Shown here: positions 51,040 to 60,378 of the stretch, one piece after another
How positions within the stretch are numbered: position 1 is the first letter of the stretch
How the letters are laid out: each line of letters begins with the position of its first letter
Assembly (NCBI RefSeq): GCF_003096035.1
Contig: NZ_CP029186.1
Location: 509,001 to 573,000, forward strand
DNA from: Flavobacterium album
GTDB lineage: Bacteria; Bacteroidota; Bacteroidia; Flavobacteriales; Flavobacteriaceae
DNA length: 64,000 bases
Reading direction: 5' to 3'
Program-made: the position numbers and the translations under genes
The notes under the pieces: generated by a model
The model's database searches: none
The model's input: only the letters and a program-made list of their open reading frames with translations
Told to the model about the DNA's origin: nothing

Positions 51040-51040
51040 T

Positions 51041-52171
51041 TTATTTCTTTTTTACTGCTGAACAGCCAGCCATCGTCGTTATTTTGATTGCTTCGGTTGC
51101 CGGAAGGTTCTCGTTCCTGTTTACCGTTTCCTGCACTACCTCGCGGGCAAGCGCTTCAAAGGCGGCTTCGAGCGGGGTCGCGGTCTGCAATGCGGCAGGG
51201 CGGCCATAGTCGCCGGCCTCGCGGATGCTTTGTACTAAAGGCACTTCGCCAAGGAACGGCACCTCAAGGTCTTCGGCAAGGTTCCTTGCGCCTTCTTTAC
51301 CAAAGATATAGTATTTGTTATCAGGAAGCTCTTCGGGCGTAAAGTAAGCCATATTTTCGATGATCCCCAGTACCGGTACATTGATGCTTTCCTGGCGGAA
51401 CATGGCTACTCCTTTTTTGGCATCGGCCAAAGCCACCGCCTGCGGCGTGCTTACCACTACTGCGCCCGTTACCGGAAGCGACTGCATGATAGAAAGGTGT
51501 ATATCTCCCGTTCCCGGCGGCAGGTCAATCAGCATGAAGTCAAGCTCACCCCAGTCGGCATCAAATATCATCTGGTTCAGCGCCTTGCTGGCCATTGGCC
51601 CGCGCCATATTACCGCCTGCTCAGGGCTGGTAAAGAATCCTATCGACAACAGCTGTACGCCGTAATTTTCGATTGGCTTCATTTTCGACTTTCCGTCCAC
51701 CTGTACAGATATAGGGCGCTCGCGCTCCACATCGAACATGATAGGCATTGATGGCCCGTAGATGTCGGCATCAAGCACGCCTACCTTAAAGCCCATTTTG
51801 GCAAGGGTAACCGCAAGGTTAGCCGTTATGGTCGATTTACCCACACCGCCTTTACCCGATGACACCGCAATAACATTGCTGATACCCGGTATGCCTTTCC
51901 CTTTGATCTCCGGCTTTTCAGGAGTTTCCACTTTTACATTTACCTTTACTTTCGCATCGGCATATATTTTTTCCTGTATGGTTTTGATGATATCGGCTTC
52001 CGCGCGCTTGCGGATGTGCATGGCAGGAGTATGCATCACCATTTCTACCACTACCTCATCACCAAATGTGAGTACATTTCTCACAGCACCACTTTCTACC
52101 ATGTTCTGGCCTTCTCCGGCAAGTGTTATGGTTTCGAGGGCACTAAGTATTTCTTTTCTGTCTAGTTTCAT
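51041..52171 (-). CDS. Mrp/NBP35 family Fe-S carrier P-loop ATPase
   Basis: 376 aa. An N-terminal DUF59/MIP18-like domain (about 1-85) precedes the Mrp ATPase with deviant Walker A GKGGVGKS at 106-113, switch LIDLPPGTGDIHLS and ENMAYFTPEELPDN. At the position where many Mrp proteins have the cluster-binding CxxC after ENMxYF, this protein has none; the only C-terminal Cys is in TTMAGCSAVKKK. Operon with the NifU-type gene. A -7 box TATCTTTG (52220-52213) lies 42 bp upstream. Confidence 0.92.
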   Translation of the reverse strand: MKLDRKEILSALETITLAGEGQNMVESGAVRNVLTFGDEVVVEMVMHTPAMHIRKRAEADIIKTIQEKIYADAKVKVNVKVETPEKPEIKGKGIPGISNVIAVSSGKGGVGKSTITANLAVTLAKMGFKVGVLDADIYGPSMPIMFDVERERPISVQVDGKSKMKPIENYGVQLLSIGFFTSPEQAVIWRGPMASKALNQMIFDADWGELDFMLIDLPPGTGDIHLSIMQSLPVTGAVVVSTPQAVALADAKKGVAMFRQESINVPVLGIIENMAYFTPEELPDNKYYIFGKEGARNLAEDLEVPFLGEVPLVQSIREAGDYGRPAALQTATPLEAAFEALAREVVQETVNRNENLPATEAIKITTMAGCSAVKKK

Positions 52172-52212
52172 GATATATCTAACAGCCTCTTATTAAGACT
52201 AATTTCAAACAG

Positions 52213-52220
52213 CAAAGATA
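52213..52220 (-). promoter_or_regulatory. TAnnTTTG -7 box for the mrp-nifU group
   Basis: TATCTTTG on the minus strand, 42 bp before the mrp start. No ideal TTG. Confidence 0.5.
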
Positions 52221-52260
52221 ATAGGAAAAGGTGATACGGGAAAGTTTTTTTGCTGGAAGT

Positions 52261-52397
52261 GTGGGAAGTCCGAAGTCGGAGGTCCGATGTACTGAGCTGG
52301 AAGTTAAAGCGTGAACAACGAGGATGAAAGGTTGTAAACTAATGCCACATAACGTTTTAGGCACCAGACATCGGACCTCCGACTTCGGACTTCCCAC
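52261..52397. repeat. 30-bp perfect inverted repeat built from heptamers
   Basis: The left arm 52261-52290 reads GTGGGAAG TCCGAAG TCGGAGG TCCGATG T. The right arm 52368-52397 is its exact reverse complement. They enclose a 77-nt loop. The right arm ends 8 bp from the stop of the alkyltransferase-like gene and the left arm lies 90 bp before the mrp start. Confidence 0.9.
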
Positions 52398-52404
52398 CTT
52401 CGAC

Positions 52405-52740
52405 CTAAAACCCCAGCTCCTTCACCGGGTCCCAGAAGAGCTTTTCGAATTTTACGACTTTGTTTTCCTTTACTTTCACACCTTCATTTTCCAGCAGCTG
52501 CTGCATGAGGTTGGTGCCTTCAAAATGGTGCTTGCCCGATAGCAGGCCTACACGGTTTACCACACGGTGTGCCGGGACATCATCGCGGCCGCCACAGGCA
52601 TTCATCGCCCAGCCTACCATGCGTGCCGATCTTGCTGCACCCAGGTATTTTGCAATAGTGCCATACGATGTAACCCTGCCTTCGGGTACCTGCTTTACGA
52701 CCTCATACACGCGTTCGAAAAAGTTATCGTTATCCACCAT
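52405..52740 (-). CDS. Alkyltransferase-like protein (MGMT family, no active Cys)
   Basis: 111 aa, only the C-terminal DNA-binding domain of the O6-alkylguanine transferase family. The helix-turn-helix (EGRVTSYGTIAKYLGAARS) and arginine finger region (RSARMVGWAMNACGG) are intact. The active-site PCHR reads P56-A57-H58-R59, so it cannot transfer alkyl groups. Such ATL proteins bind alkylated guanine, flip it and recruit nucleotide excision repair. Upstream are LysE-type and trmB genes with gaps of 3-12 bp, probably cotranscribed. Confidence 0.92.
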   Translation of the reverse strand: MVDNDNFFERVYEVVKQVPEGRVTSYGTIAKYLGAARSARMVGWAMNACGGRDDVPAHRVVNRVGLLSGKHHFEGTNLMQQLLENEGVKVKENKVVKFEKLFWDPVKELGF

Positions 52741-52752
52741 GGCAGTTTAATT

Positions 52753-53388
52753 TTATTGGCTGCGCAATATCCTGATAAGCGTAAGGACGGAGACCAGGCC
52801 TGTTACCCCACCAATGAAATAGTTGACATTCTTCATGAAAAAGTCGGCCTTGTGCTCTAATTTTTTAAAGAAGACAATGTAGAGGTAAAATATGGAAAAC
52901 GAACCGACTACCACGCCTATTACAAAGAGCGACACAAACAGGTTGGTAAAGTAAAAGTATTTATAGGCCGAAAAAGAAACGCTTATAAACACGTAATAGG
53001 GTATCGGGAAGAAATTGAGCGCCGAAAGCAGTGCCCCCAGGAAAAAGTTGCTGGTGCGGCTTTTCAGCTTTACGATGTCTTTACCTTTTTTTATTTTTTT
53101 CTTCTTTGCGATAAAGAGAAAATATAAAGTGAGTATCGAGAAGATAACGAGCCCGGTCTCTTCGAGTATCGCAATAATATCGGGCCGGCTATTAAGGAAC
53201 TTTGCAAATGATACGGCAATATACGTCTGGAAAAAGACCACTACGGAAGCGCCAAGCGCAAAAACAAGGGCTCTTTGCCTTCCTTCCTTCAGGCTGATCT
53301 TGGCTGCCGTCATGTTGAGCAGCCCCGGAAGGGCTACACCTATGGATGACATGACAAAGCCCAAAAGCAGCGGAAGGAGTATCTCCAT
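52753..53388 (-). CDS. LysE family transporter
   Basis: 211 aa with about six transmembrane helices. The start (LLPLLLGFVMSSIGVALPGL then LNMTAAKISLKEG) carries the proline/glycine-rich signature of LysE/RhtB exporters. A basic cytoplasmic loop KKKKIKKGKDIVKLKSR separates the two halves. Family members export amino acids; the substrate here is not predictable. It starts 3 bp after the trmB stop. Confidence 0.85.
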   Translation of the reverse strand: MEILLPLLLGFVMSSIGVALPGLLNMTAAKISLKEGRQRALVFALGASVVVFFQTYIAVSFAKFLNSRPDIIAILEETGLVIFSILTLYFLFIAKKKKIKKGKDIVKLKSRTSNFFLGALLSALNFFPIPYYVFISVSFSAYKYFYFTNLFVSLFVIGVVVGSFSIFYLYIVFFKKLEHKADFFMKNVNYFIGGVTGLVSVLTLIRILRSQ

Positions 53389-53391
53389 AAA

Positions 53392-54066
53392 TTATTTTAT
53401 TTTGAAGCGTATGTAGGTTATTGCCTTGTTCTGCTCCAGGTATTGCTGCTCATAAAAAGTCTGGATGCCCGTAACGATCTCGGGCGCACCCTCGTTGCGG
53501 TACACATGGTGATTGGCATAAATAACCTCGTGCCCCTCGCCATGAAGCAGACCAAGGGTATAGCCGTGCATGAATTCGCTGTCGGTTTTCAGGTTTACCA
53601 CGCCATCCGGCTTGAGTATCTTTTTATAGCGCTGTAGGAATTCGGTATTCGTAAGCCTGTGCTTGGTACGCTTGTATTTTATCTGCGGGTCAGGGAAGGT
53701 GATCCATATCTCTGACACCTCGCCATCGGCAAAGAAATTTTCGATAAGCTCTATCTGTGTGCGAAGGAACGCTACATTGTCCAACCCTTTTTCTAAGGCT
53801 GTTTTGGCCCCTCTCCAAAAGCGGGCGCCCTTAATATCTATACCTATGTAATTGTTTTCGGGGTACCTTTCGGCCATACCGATGGTATATTCGCCTTTGC
53901 CACATCCCAGCTCGAGCACTATAGGCTTGTCGTTCTTAAAGAATTCAGCATTCCAATTCCCTTTCAAAGGAAACTCCCCTGCCATCGCATCTTCCCGCCT
54001 GGGCTGCAATACATTCCCAAACGTTTCATTTTCCCTGAACCTTTTTAATTTGTTCTTACTTCCCAC
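53392..54066 (-). CDS. trmB: tRNA (guanine-N7-)-methyltransferase
   Basis: 224 aa. Makes m7G46 in tRNAs. SAM-binding motif VLELGCGKGEYTIGMA, followed by YIGIDIKGARFWRGAKTA and the catalytic/substrate region WITFPDPQIKYKRTKHRLTN. The N-terminal KLKRFRENETFGNVLQPRR is the usual tRNA-binding lead. First gene of the minus-strand trmB, lysE-type, ATL group. Confidence 0.95.
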   Translation of the reverse strand: MGSKNKLKRFRENETFGNVLQPRREDAMAGEFPLKGNWNAEFFKNDKPIVLELGCGKGEYTIGMAERYPENNYIGIDIKGARFWRGAKTALEKGLDNVAFLRTQIELIENFFADGEVSEIWITFPDPQIKYKRTKHRLTNTEFLQRYKKILKPDGVVNLKTDSEFMHGYTLGLLHGEGHEVIYANHHVYRNEGAPEIVTGIQTFYEQQYLEQNKAITYIRFKIK

Positions 54067-54151
54067 GCTTATATTTAAATTTCGGTAAAATTAGGGAAAT
54101 ATATGACAATGGGAATAATTTTAGATTGCACTTATTAAGATAGTTTTGAAC

Positions 54152-54188
54152 GGCCGGCACTCTGCCAAAGAGATGGGGCAGCTTCACT
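54152..54188 (+). repeat. Degenerate relative of the 45-nt palindromic element
   Basis: GGCCGGCACTCTGCCAAAGA then GATGGGGCAGCTTCACT. The CAAAG core and AGCTTCACT tail match the copies at 5841 and 19813. It lies between trmB and the PhoR-like kinase gene and may end transcription of the latter. Confidence 0.55.
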
Positions 54189-54211
54189 TTCGCTGAAAAG
54201 AGGTCATGCAA

Positions 54212-55255
54212 TTACTTCATTTTCTCCAGTGTAAAAGAAAATTCTGACCCTTCGCCAAATTTGCTTTCCACATAGATTTTTTCGTCGTGGCCTTCTATGA
54301 TGTGCTTTACAATAGAAAGGCCTAAACCTGAGCCGCCTTCGGTACGGGCACCGCTCTTGTCGACACGGTAAAAACGCTCGAACAGGCGCGGGATGTGTTT
54401 TTTCTCGATTCCCTCGCCATTGTCTTTTATCCTGACGATGATCTTGTTGTTCACCAGGTCTTCGATACTTATTTCGGTAGTACCGTTTTCGCGGCCGTAT
54501 TTTATGGAGTTCACCACAAGGTTGGTAATCACCTGCTGTATCTTTTCGCGGTCGGCATATACCATTACAGGCTTGATGTACTTCATGTCGAACATGAGCA
54601 TAATGTTTTTCTTATCGGCTTTCATCTCCAGCAGGTCGAAAACATTCTGCACCACTTCAACAATATTGAATTTTGTATAATTTAGGTTCAGGTCTCCCAC
54701 CTCAAGCTTGGTTATCATATCGAGGTCCTGTACGATATAGATAAGCCTTTCCACACCTTTTTCGGCACGCTGCAGGTACTTTTTGCGGAGTGTTTTATCG
54801 TTCATCGCGCCATCAAGCAGTGTTAACAGGTAGCCCTGCACTGTAAACAGCGGGGTTTTAAGCTCGTGGGATACATTGCCCAGAAATTCGCGCCGGTATT
54901 CTTCGCGTATTTTCAGCGTTTCGATCTCGATCTTCTTATCCCGCGCGAATTTTTGCACCTCGCGGGTAAGCGTGGCCATATCTGTGGTGATGGATTTGTT
55001 GCGGAAGGTGCTCGACTCGAGCAGCGAAACGTCGTCGTATATTTTTTTTACCCTGCGGTAAATGAACCGTTCTACGCGGTACTGTATAACAAAAAAAGAA
55101 AATATGAAAAGGGAAACTACAAAGATGGCAATGAAATCCCACCGGAGGATATCGAAGAAATACATCATCCCCGCAAGGAACCCGGTTGAGAACAGCGTAA
55201 TGTATAATGCTGACTTAACAGCAAACTTGTATGTTTTCTTAAAACTTATTGCCAC
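54212..55255 (-). CDS. PhoR-like sensor histidine kinase
   Basis: 347 aa. Two transmembrane helices (about 12-33 and 38-58) with almost no periplasmic loop, a short linker, HisKA with H130 in NVSHELKTPLF, and HATPase_c with the N box NLVVNSIKYG and G boxes IKDNGEGIEKKH and GSGLGLSIVKHI. The GTG start shares its G with the regulator stop (TAGTG), so translation is coupled. The reduced input region suggests that sensing depends on partner proteins, as for PhoR, but the stimulus is not proven. Confidence 0.9.
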   Translation of the reverse strand: MAISFKKTYKFAVKSALYITLFSTGFLAGMMYFFDILRWDFIAIFVVSLFIFSFFVIQYRVERFIYRRVKKIYDDVSLLESSTFRNKSITTDMATLTREVQKFARDKKIEIETLKIREEYRREFLGNVSHELKTPLFTVQGYLLTLLDGAMNDKTLRKKYLQRAEKGVERLIYIVQDLDMITKLEVGDLNLNYTKFNIVEVVQNVFDLLEMKADKKNIMLMFDMKYIKPVMVYADREKIQQVITNLVVNSIKYGRENGTTEISIEDLVNNKIIVRIKDNGEGIEKKHIPRLFERFYRVDKSGARTEGGSGLGLSIVKHIIEGHDEKIYVESKFGEGSEFSFTLEKMK

Positions 55256-55938
55256 TAAACCTCCAGCTTATAGCCTACTCCTTTTATTGTTTTAAACAGA
55301 TCCTCCCCTATTTTTTCGCGAAGCTTGCGAATGTGAACGTCTATTGTCCTGCCGCCTACCACTACCTCGTTGCCCCACACTTTGTCCAGTATCTCTTCCC
55401 TTTTGAATACCTTGCCCGGTTTTGAAGCCAGCAGGTAAAAAAGCTCGAATTCTTTTCGCGGGAGCACGATTTCGCGGTCTTCCATAACGATCTTGTATTC
55501 TTCGCGGTTTATCTCTATTGCGCCTACACGCAGTACATCGTCTTTGCTTTCATCATCCTTAAGCCTCCTTAGCAGCGCTTTTACTTTGCTCACAAGCAGC
55601 TTCGGTTTTATTGGCTTGGCGATGTAATCATCTGCCCCGGCATCGAAACCTGCCACTTGCGAATAGTCTTCACTGCGGGCAGTAAGGAACGTTATGATCA
55701 CATTACTGAGCTCCGGCATCCTCCTTATATTTTCTACCGCTTCCATGCCGTCCATTTCGGGCATCATCACGTCCATTATTATTAGGTGCGGCAACTCTTT
55801 TTTGGCTTTGGCAATAGCCTCTCTGCCATTGGCCGCCGTTACCACCTGATAGCCTTCCTGTGAAAGGTTATACCCCACTATTTCCAGGATATCCTGCTCA
55901 TCGTCAACCAGTAAGATCTTGATGTCTTTTTTCTTCAT
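55255..55938 (-). CDS. OmpR/PhoB-type response regulator
   Basis: 227 aa. Receiver domain with DDE (12-14) and phosphoacceptor D56 in IIMDVMMPEMDG, KPIKPKLLVSKVK after it; C-terminal winged helix (about 130-227) with REILDKVWGNEVVVGGRTID and VHIRKLREKIGEDLFKTIKG then VGYKLEV. Coupled to the kinase gene downstream and divergent from a TonB-dependent receptor 196 bp away, so that receptor locus is a plausible target. No Pho-box was identified. Confidence 0.92.
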   Translation of the reverse strand: MKKKDIKILLVDDEQDILEIVGYNLSQEGYQVVTAANGREAIAKAKKELPHLIIMDVMMPEMDGMEAVENIRRMPELSNVIITFLTARSEDYSQVAGFDAGADDYIAKPIKPKLLVSKVKALLRRLKDDESKDDVLRVGAIEINREEYKIVMEDREIVLPRKEFELFYLLASKPGKVFKREEILDKVWGNEVVVGGRTIDVHIRKLREKIGEDLFKTIKGVGYKLEV

Positions 55939-56134
55939 AGTAACACGTATGTGTATGTTTTGCGGTGGTAAAGGTAAAGATAATACAAAACCGTCAAACG
56001 TGTTAACCGTAATTTAATGTCTTAACAATTTAATAATAAAAACCAATTCTAAAGCTAACAATTCAGTAACATCTGATTTAGATACTAGGCCCAACTTTGC
56101 ACGAAAATTTAGGAACAACAACAACACGACACGA

Positions 56135-58906
56135 ATGAAATTCAAATTTCTTTTAATTGCACTATTTACATTTTTCGCGGGGTTGGCCCAGGAGAATGCG
56201 ACCATTAAAGGAACTGTTACAGACAGGGACATGAACAATGAAACCTTACCCTTTGCGACAGTAATGGTAAAAGGCACGAAAATTTTGGCCACAACAGACG
56301 AAAACGGCAGTTATACCCTTACGGTACCTGCAGGCACACACACTATTGTTTTCAGCTTTCTCGGGTACCTGGATGCTTCGGTGCAGGTAACGGTAGCTGC
56401 AGGCGAAACAAAAACGGTAGACCAGCAGCTTCACTCGGACAGCGTACAGCTGAACGATGTGATTATTGAAAAAGTGGTGAACCGCGAAAAAGAATCTACA
56501 CTACTGGTAGAACAGCAAAAAGCCATCGAAATGAAGCAGGCTATCGGCGCACAGGAACTTACAAGAAAAGGAGTAAACGATGCTGCCGCCGCTGTAATAA
56601 AAACTACCGGCGTATCTAAACAGGAAGGCGTTAACAGCGTATTTGTGCGGGGCCTTGGCGACCGTTACAATTCCACAACACTCAACGGTTTGCCGCTCCC
56701 ATCCGAAAACCCTTTGTATAAAAACATCTCTTTGGACTTCTTCCAGTCAAATATTATTAAAAACATCAATATAAACAAGACTTTTTCGGCCAACCTGAGC
56801 GGTGATAATTCAGGGGCGAATATTGATATTACTTCAAAAGAATTGGAAAGCAAAGCACTGCTTTCGGTACAGGGAGGCGCCAGCATTAACACAAGCGCTA
56901 TTTCGGCCGATAATTTCCAGGTTGCAGACGGCGCCTACAGCTATTTTGGGTTTCTTAAAAACGGAAAGGATGTCCCTATTACCGACCTGAACCAATATAC
57001 ATTTAAATCAAACTTTAAGACCAATACCATTTCAAGCCCTGTTAATACGAATTTCAACATTACTGGAGGCGGGAAAATTAATGTAGGGGAAGGTAATAAC
57101 ACGATTTCATTTTTTGGGGTAGCAAGCAATATTACCGACTATGCCTACAAAAAAGGTTTCGTGGGTGTGGCAACAAATACCGGCGACTACCAACAGCGCA
57201 TGAATATGGATCGTTATGATTACAAAACCACGCAGTCACTACTCGGAAACGTTAAGTTCAAGCACGATAAAGGAAGTGTTTCCTTAAACTCGCTGCTCAT
57301 TCATAACAATAATCAATTCGTAGGTAATTATTTGGGATATAATAAAGACATCAACGATGCACTGGGTACCGACATAGCTGAGCAATCGCTTATAACCCGT
57401 CAGCAAAACAACAACAATAATTTAATAACCAACCAATTATTGGGTGATTACAAATTTAGCGACAAAATAAGCGCTAATGCGGGCGTTGTTTACAGCACCA
57501 TGCGCGGAAGTGAGCCGGACAGGAAAACCAACACCTACGCAATGACGGAAACCGGGCACTACATTTTGGGCACGAATTCTTACGCAGATAACAACCGCTT
57601 TTTTTCGACACTAGACGAAAATGACTTAGGTGCAACGGCAGAAGTAAATTACAGCGTTAACCCTGAAGCAAACAGCCCAATGATCATTACGTTAGGCGGG
57701 AACTACAGGAAAACAGACCGTACTTTCAATTTTACTGAATTTGATTATAAGCAAAACGGATTAACCGTAGACCCAAATAATCCTGATTTGGTACTTAACC
57801 AGGAAAACTTTAATTCAGGCGCGTTTAGTCTTATTACCTTACGGGGCGGCACCAACATAAACCCTATGTATTACATTGGCAACCGCAAGATCGGGGCCGG
57901 CTATGCGCAGTTTCTTTATCCTGTAAACGAAAAACTTACCATACAGGTGGGCCTTCGCGATGAGCAGGTAAAACAAACCATTATCTGGGACACGAACATA
58001 ACCAGTACGGTGACCGACCTTACAACGCCACCGTCGCTTATAGACAAAAACTACATATTGCCAAGTGCAAATTTAAAATACAGCTTTAACGAGAAAAACG
58101 CATTGCGCTTTGCTGCGAGCAAAACCTACACCATGCCACAGTTTAAGGAAATGGCAAACTTCCTGTACACTGATGTTAACTTTAACGAGCGCGGAAACCC
58201 GTATTTAAAGCCTTCTACTGTTTACAATGCAGACATTAAGTACGATTACTACCTGTCTCAAAAAGAGATTATTTCGATAGGCGGTTTCTATAAGTACATC
58301 CAGGACCCTATTTTGAGGATGATCATGAACACACCCGGTCTTGATTATTCGTATGTAAATACTAATAAAGCCTATGTAGCGGGTGCCGAGATCGAAGCCC
58401 GGAAAACATTATACAGCGTTGAAAGCGACATCCGTAACAAAGACCTTTCTTTCGGTTTAAATGCTTCTTATTTATACAGCGAGCAAACCCAGGAAGACGT
58501 AACTACCGGCGCAGTATCGGCCTCTTTCACAAACCGTAAAGGAAAAATGCAGGGAGCTTCGCCATTGCTTGTAAATGCCGACCTTAGTTACAACACCAGC
58601 ACCGAAAACACCTCACTTTTGTCTACCCTGGTATTTAATTACTTCTATGACAAAGTATATTCTGTAGGTACAACAGGCCGCGAAAACCTGGTAGAGAAGT
58701 CAGTCCCGACTCTTGATTTCATCAACCGCTTTGAGTTGAAAAAAACCAAAATGACAATAAGCCTTGGTGCGCGTAACATATTGAATCCAAAATACAGGCT
58801 TACACAAGAGGCCACATCAAACGTAACAGGCCAGACGAGCGATGTATTGATAAGCAGCTACCGCAAAGGCGCCGTTATTATGGCCGGGCTTAGTTGGCAG
58901 CTATAA
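56135..58906 (+). CDS. TonB-dependent outer-membrane receptor with CarboxypepD_reg domain
   Basis: 923 aa. Signal peptide (about 1-19, LLIALFTFFAGLAQ). Residues about 22-108 form a carboxypeptidase-like regulatory domain (KGTVTDRDMNNETLPFATVM ... FSFLGYLDASVQV). The plug (about 125-235) contains VFVRGLGDRYNSTTLNGLPL then PSENPLYKN, a TonB receptor signature, and the rest is a 22-strand barrel. No SusD follows; the next gene encodes a beta-helix lipoprotein instead. Substrate unknown; divergent PhoB-like genes hint at regulated uptake, perhaps of phosphorus compounds (inference). Confidence 0.92.
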   Translation: MKFKFLLIALFTFFAGLAQENATIKGTVTDRDMNNETLPFATVMVKGTKILATTDENGSYTLTVPAGTHTIVFSFLGYLDASVQVTVAAGETKTVDQQLHSDSVQLNDVIIEKVVNREKESTLLVEQQKAIEMKQAIGAQELTRKGVNDAAAAVIKTTGVSKQEGVNSVFVRGLGDRYNSTTLNGLPLPSENPLYKNISLDFFQSNIIKNININKTFSANLSGDNSGANIDITSKELESKALLSVQGGASINTSAISADNFQVADGAYSYFGFLKNGKDVPITDLNQYTFKSNFKTNTISSPVNTNFNITGGGKINVGEGNNTISFFGVASNITDYAYKKGFVGVATNTGDYQQRMNMDRYDYKTTQSLLGNVKFKHDKGSVSLNSLLIHNNNQFVGNYLGYNKDINDALGTDIAEQSLITRQQNNNNNLITNQLLGDYKFSDKISANAGVVYSTMRGSEPDRKTNTYAMTETGHYILGTNSYADNNRFFSTLDENDLGATAEVNYSVNPEANSPMIITLGGNYRKTDRTFNFTEFDYKQNGLTVDPNNPDLVLNQENFNSGAFSLITLRGGTNINPMYYIGNRKIGAGYAQFLYPVNEKLTIQVGLRDEQVKQTIIWDTNITSTVTDLTTPPSLIDKNYILPSANLKYSFNEKNALRFAASKTYTMPQFKEMANFLYTDVNFNERGNPYLKPSTVYNADIKYDYYLSQKEIISIGGFYKYIQDPILRMIMNTPGLDYSYVNTNKAYVAGAEIEARKTLYSVESDIRNKDLSFGLNASYLYSEQTQEDVTTGAVSASFTNRKGKMQGASPLLVNADLSYNTSTENTSLLSTLVFNYFYDKVYSVGTTGRENLVEKSVPTLDFINRFELKKTKMTISLGARNILNPKYRLTQEATSNVTGQTSDVLISSYRKGAVIMAGLSWQL

Positions 58907-58963
58907 TTTTCTGAACTATTAAATCCCAATATTAACACACTTAAATTACTAAAATTAAAAAAA

Positions 58964-60322
58964 ATGAAAAAAATGTTAATGTTTGCTGCTATTGCAGCGA
59001 TGGCAGTTGGTTGTAGCGATGACAGCGACAACAACAATAACAATGGCAACCAGGTTGCTGACGGTTACATTTCGTCTCTTACAGATCCTGATTATGATGC
59101 CAACAATCTTAAGGGCAAAATAAACGCCGACATTACCCTGCCTGCAGGTAACTACAAGCTTACAGGCCGTCTTATCGTGGTTGATGGTTCGGTATTGACT
59201 TTAACTCCGGGTTCTACATTTACTGCTGATGCTACAAATGCAGGCGGTGGAACGAACGTATCTGTAGAGGTAAACCGTGGCGCTAAACTAATGGCTGTAG
59301 GTACTGCAAGCGCGCCAATTGTCTTCACTTCGGTTAACAAACACACGGGCGACTGGTCCGGAGTATTTTTATGTGGTAAAGCAACCCTTGTAAATGCTGC
59401 GAGCGGTACACGTGACGGTTCATTTACACAGACTACCGAGCTTGGAGACGAGCTTTATGGCGGTAATAACGATGCCGATTCATCAGGACACCTTGAATAT
59501 GTAGAGATTGGCTATGCTGGTGCGCGTATTAATGCAACAAAAGAAGGAAACAACCTGTCTCTATACGCTCAGGGTACAGGCACTATCCTTAAAAACCTTT
59601 ACCTTCACGATGGTTCTGATGACAACATCGAATTCTTTGGAGGCCGTGTAAATGTAGAGAACATTTTGGTGGTAAACTCTGCCGATGATACTGTAGACTG
59701 GTGTTTAGGATGGACAGGTACTGCTACAAACATAATTGAAGTTCGTGAGGCTGGTTTTAATGACATTACAAACGGTTCCGGTATGATGGAAGGCGACGGA
59801 GGTTTCGCTGACCTTGCTTCAACTCCCCTTGTTACAACTAATCTGTCTAACCCTACATTCACTAACATTTCTGTAGGTGTGTACAACGCTAATGGTGTTG
59901 ACTCAGGCTCTTCAAGCGGTGCTGCTTATTCACTTCGTGCCGGCTTTACTTTCCGTACAGGCTGTAAAGTTACTATTAACAATGGGAAAGTGCTTTGGGG
60001 CAGTGCAGCTGCTAACCCTGTAAACGGTTTATTTAAATTTAATGATGGTACAGGTACTGCCCTTGCTCCAGACGTTAAAATTAACCTTAATTATACTGGC
60101 GCTAATTTCATTGGACAAACCGGTGTAATAACATCTGTAGACAGTCCAATTCCGGGTGCTAATTACAATGAAGTTCTTGTAAACGGCAATGTTGCTTATC
60201 CTGGTTTTGTACTGGGTAATTTTTCACAGCTTGTTTTCAACAATACAGCTGCAACAGGTGCAGACAAATCTGCCTTTGCCTGGACAGGTTATGACTTCGC
60301 TACTAAAGCTCCGGGCCTATAA
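58964..60322 (+). CDS. Surface beta-helix lipoprotein, partner of the TonB receptor
   Basis: 452 aa. Signal peptide with lipobox MAVGC (Cys17), then a CSDDSDNNNNNGN spacer; the Asp-rich start after Cys resembles lipoprotein surface-export signals of Bacteroidota. The rest is a parallel beta-helix-like fold (YKLTGRLIVVDGSVLTLTPG, HTGDWSGVFLCGKATLVN, LEYVEIGYAGARI, LKNLYLHDGSDDNIEFFGGR). It lies 57 bp after the receptor gene and probably forms a receptor/lid or binding-protein pair by analogy to SusC/D, though unrelated to SusD in sequence. Confidence 0.83.
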   Translation: MKKMLMFAAIAAMAVGCSDDSDNNNNNGNQVADGYISSLTDPDYDANNLKGKINADITLPAGNYKLTGRLIVVDGSVLTLTPGSTFTADATNAGGGTNVSVEVNRGAKLMAVGTASAPIVFTSVNKHTGDWSGVFLCGKATLVNAASGTRDGSFTQTTELGDELYGGNNDADSSGHLEYVEIGYAGARINATKEGNNLSLYAQGTGTILKNLYLHDGSDDNIEFFGGRVNVENILVVNSADDTVDWCLGWTGTATNIIEVREAGFNDITNGSGMMEGDGGFADLASTPLVTTNLSNPTFTNISVGVYNANGVDSGSSSGAAYSLRAGFTFRTGCKVTINNGKVLWGSAAANPVNGLFKFNDGTGTALAPDVKINLNYTGANFIGQTGVITSVDSPIPGANYNEVLVNGNVAYPGFVLGNFSQLVFNNTAATGADKSAFAWTGYDFATKAPGL

Positions 60323-60348
60323 TCAACCGGTTTAAGCTATGCTATATA

Positions 60349-60378
60349 AGAGGCTGCCAATGGCAGCCTCTTCTGTTT
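60349..60378 (+). terminator. Terminator after the beta-helix lipoprotein gene
   Basis: AGAGGCTGCCA and TGGCAGCCTCT, a nearly loopless 11-bp palindrome, followed by TCTGTTT. Confidence 0.8.

Noticed and set aside
56135..60322. A SusC/SusD polysaccharide utilisation locus
   Set aside because: The receptor has the CarboxypepD_reg domain, but the following lipoprotein is a beta-helix rather than the TPR-rich SusD fold, and no glycoside hydrolase is nearby.
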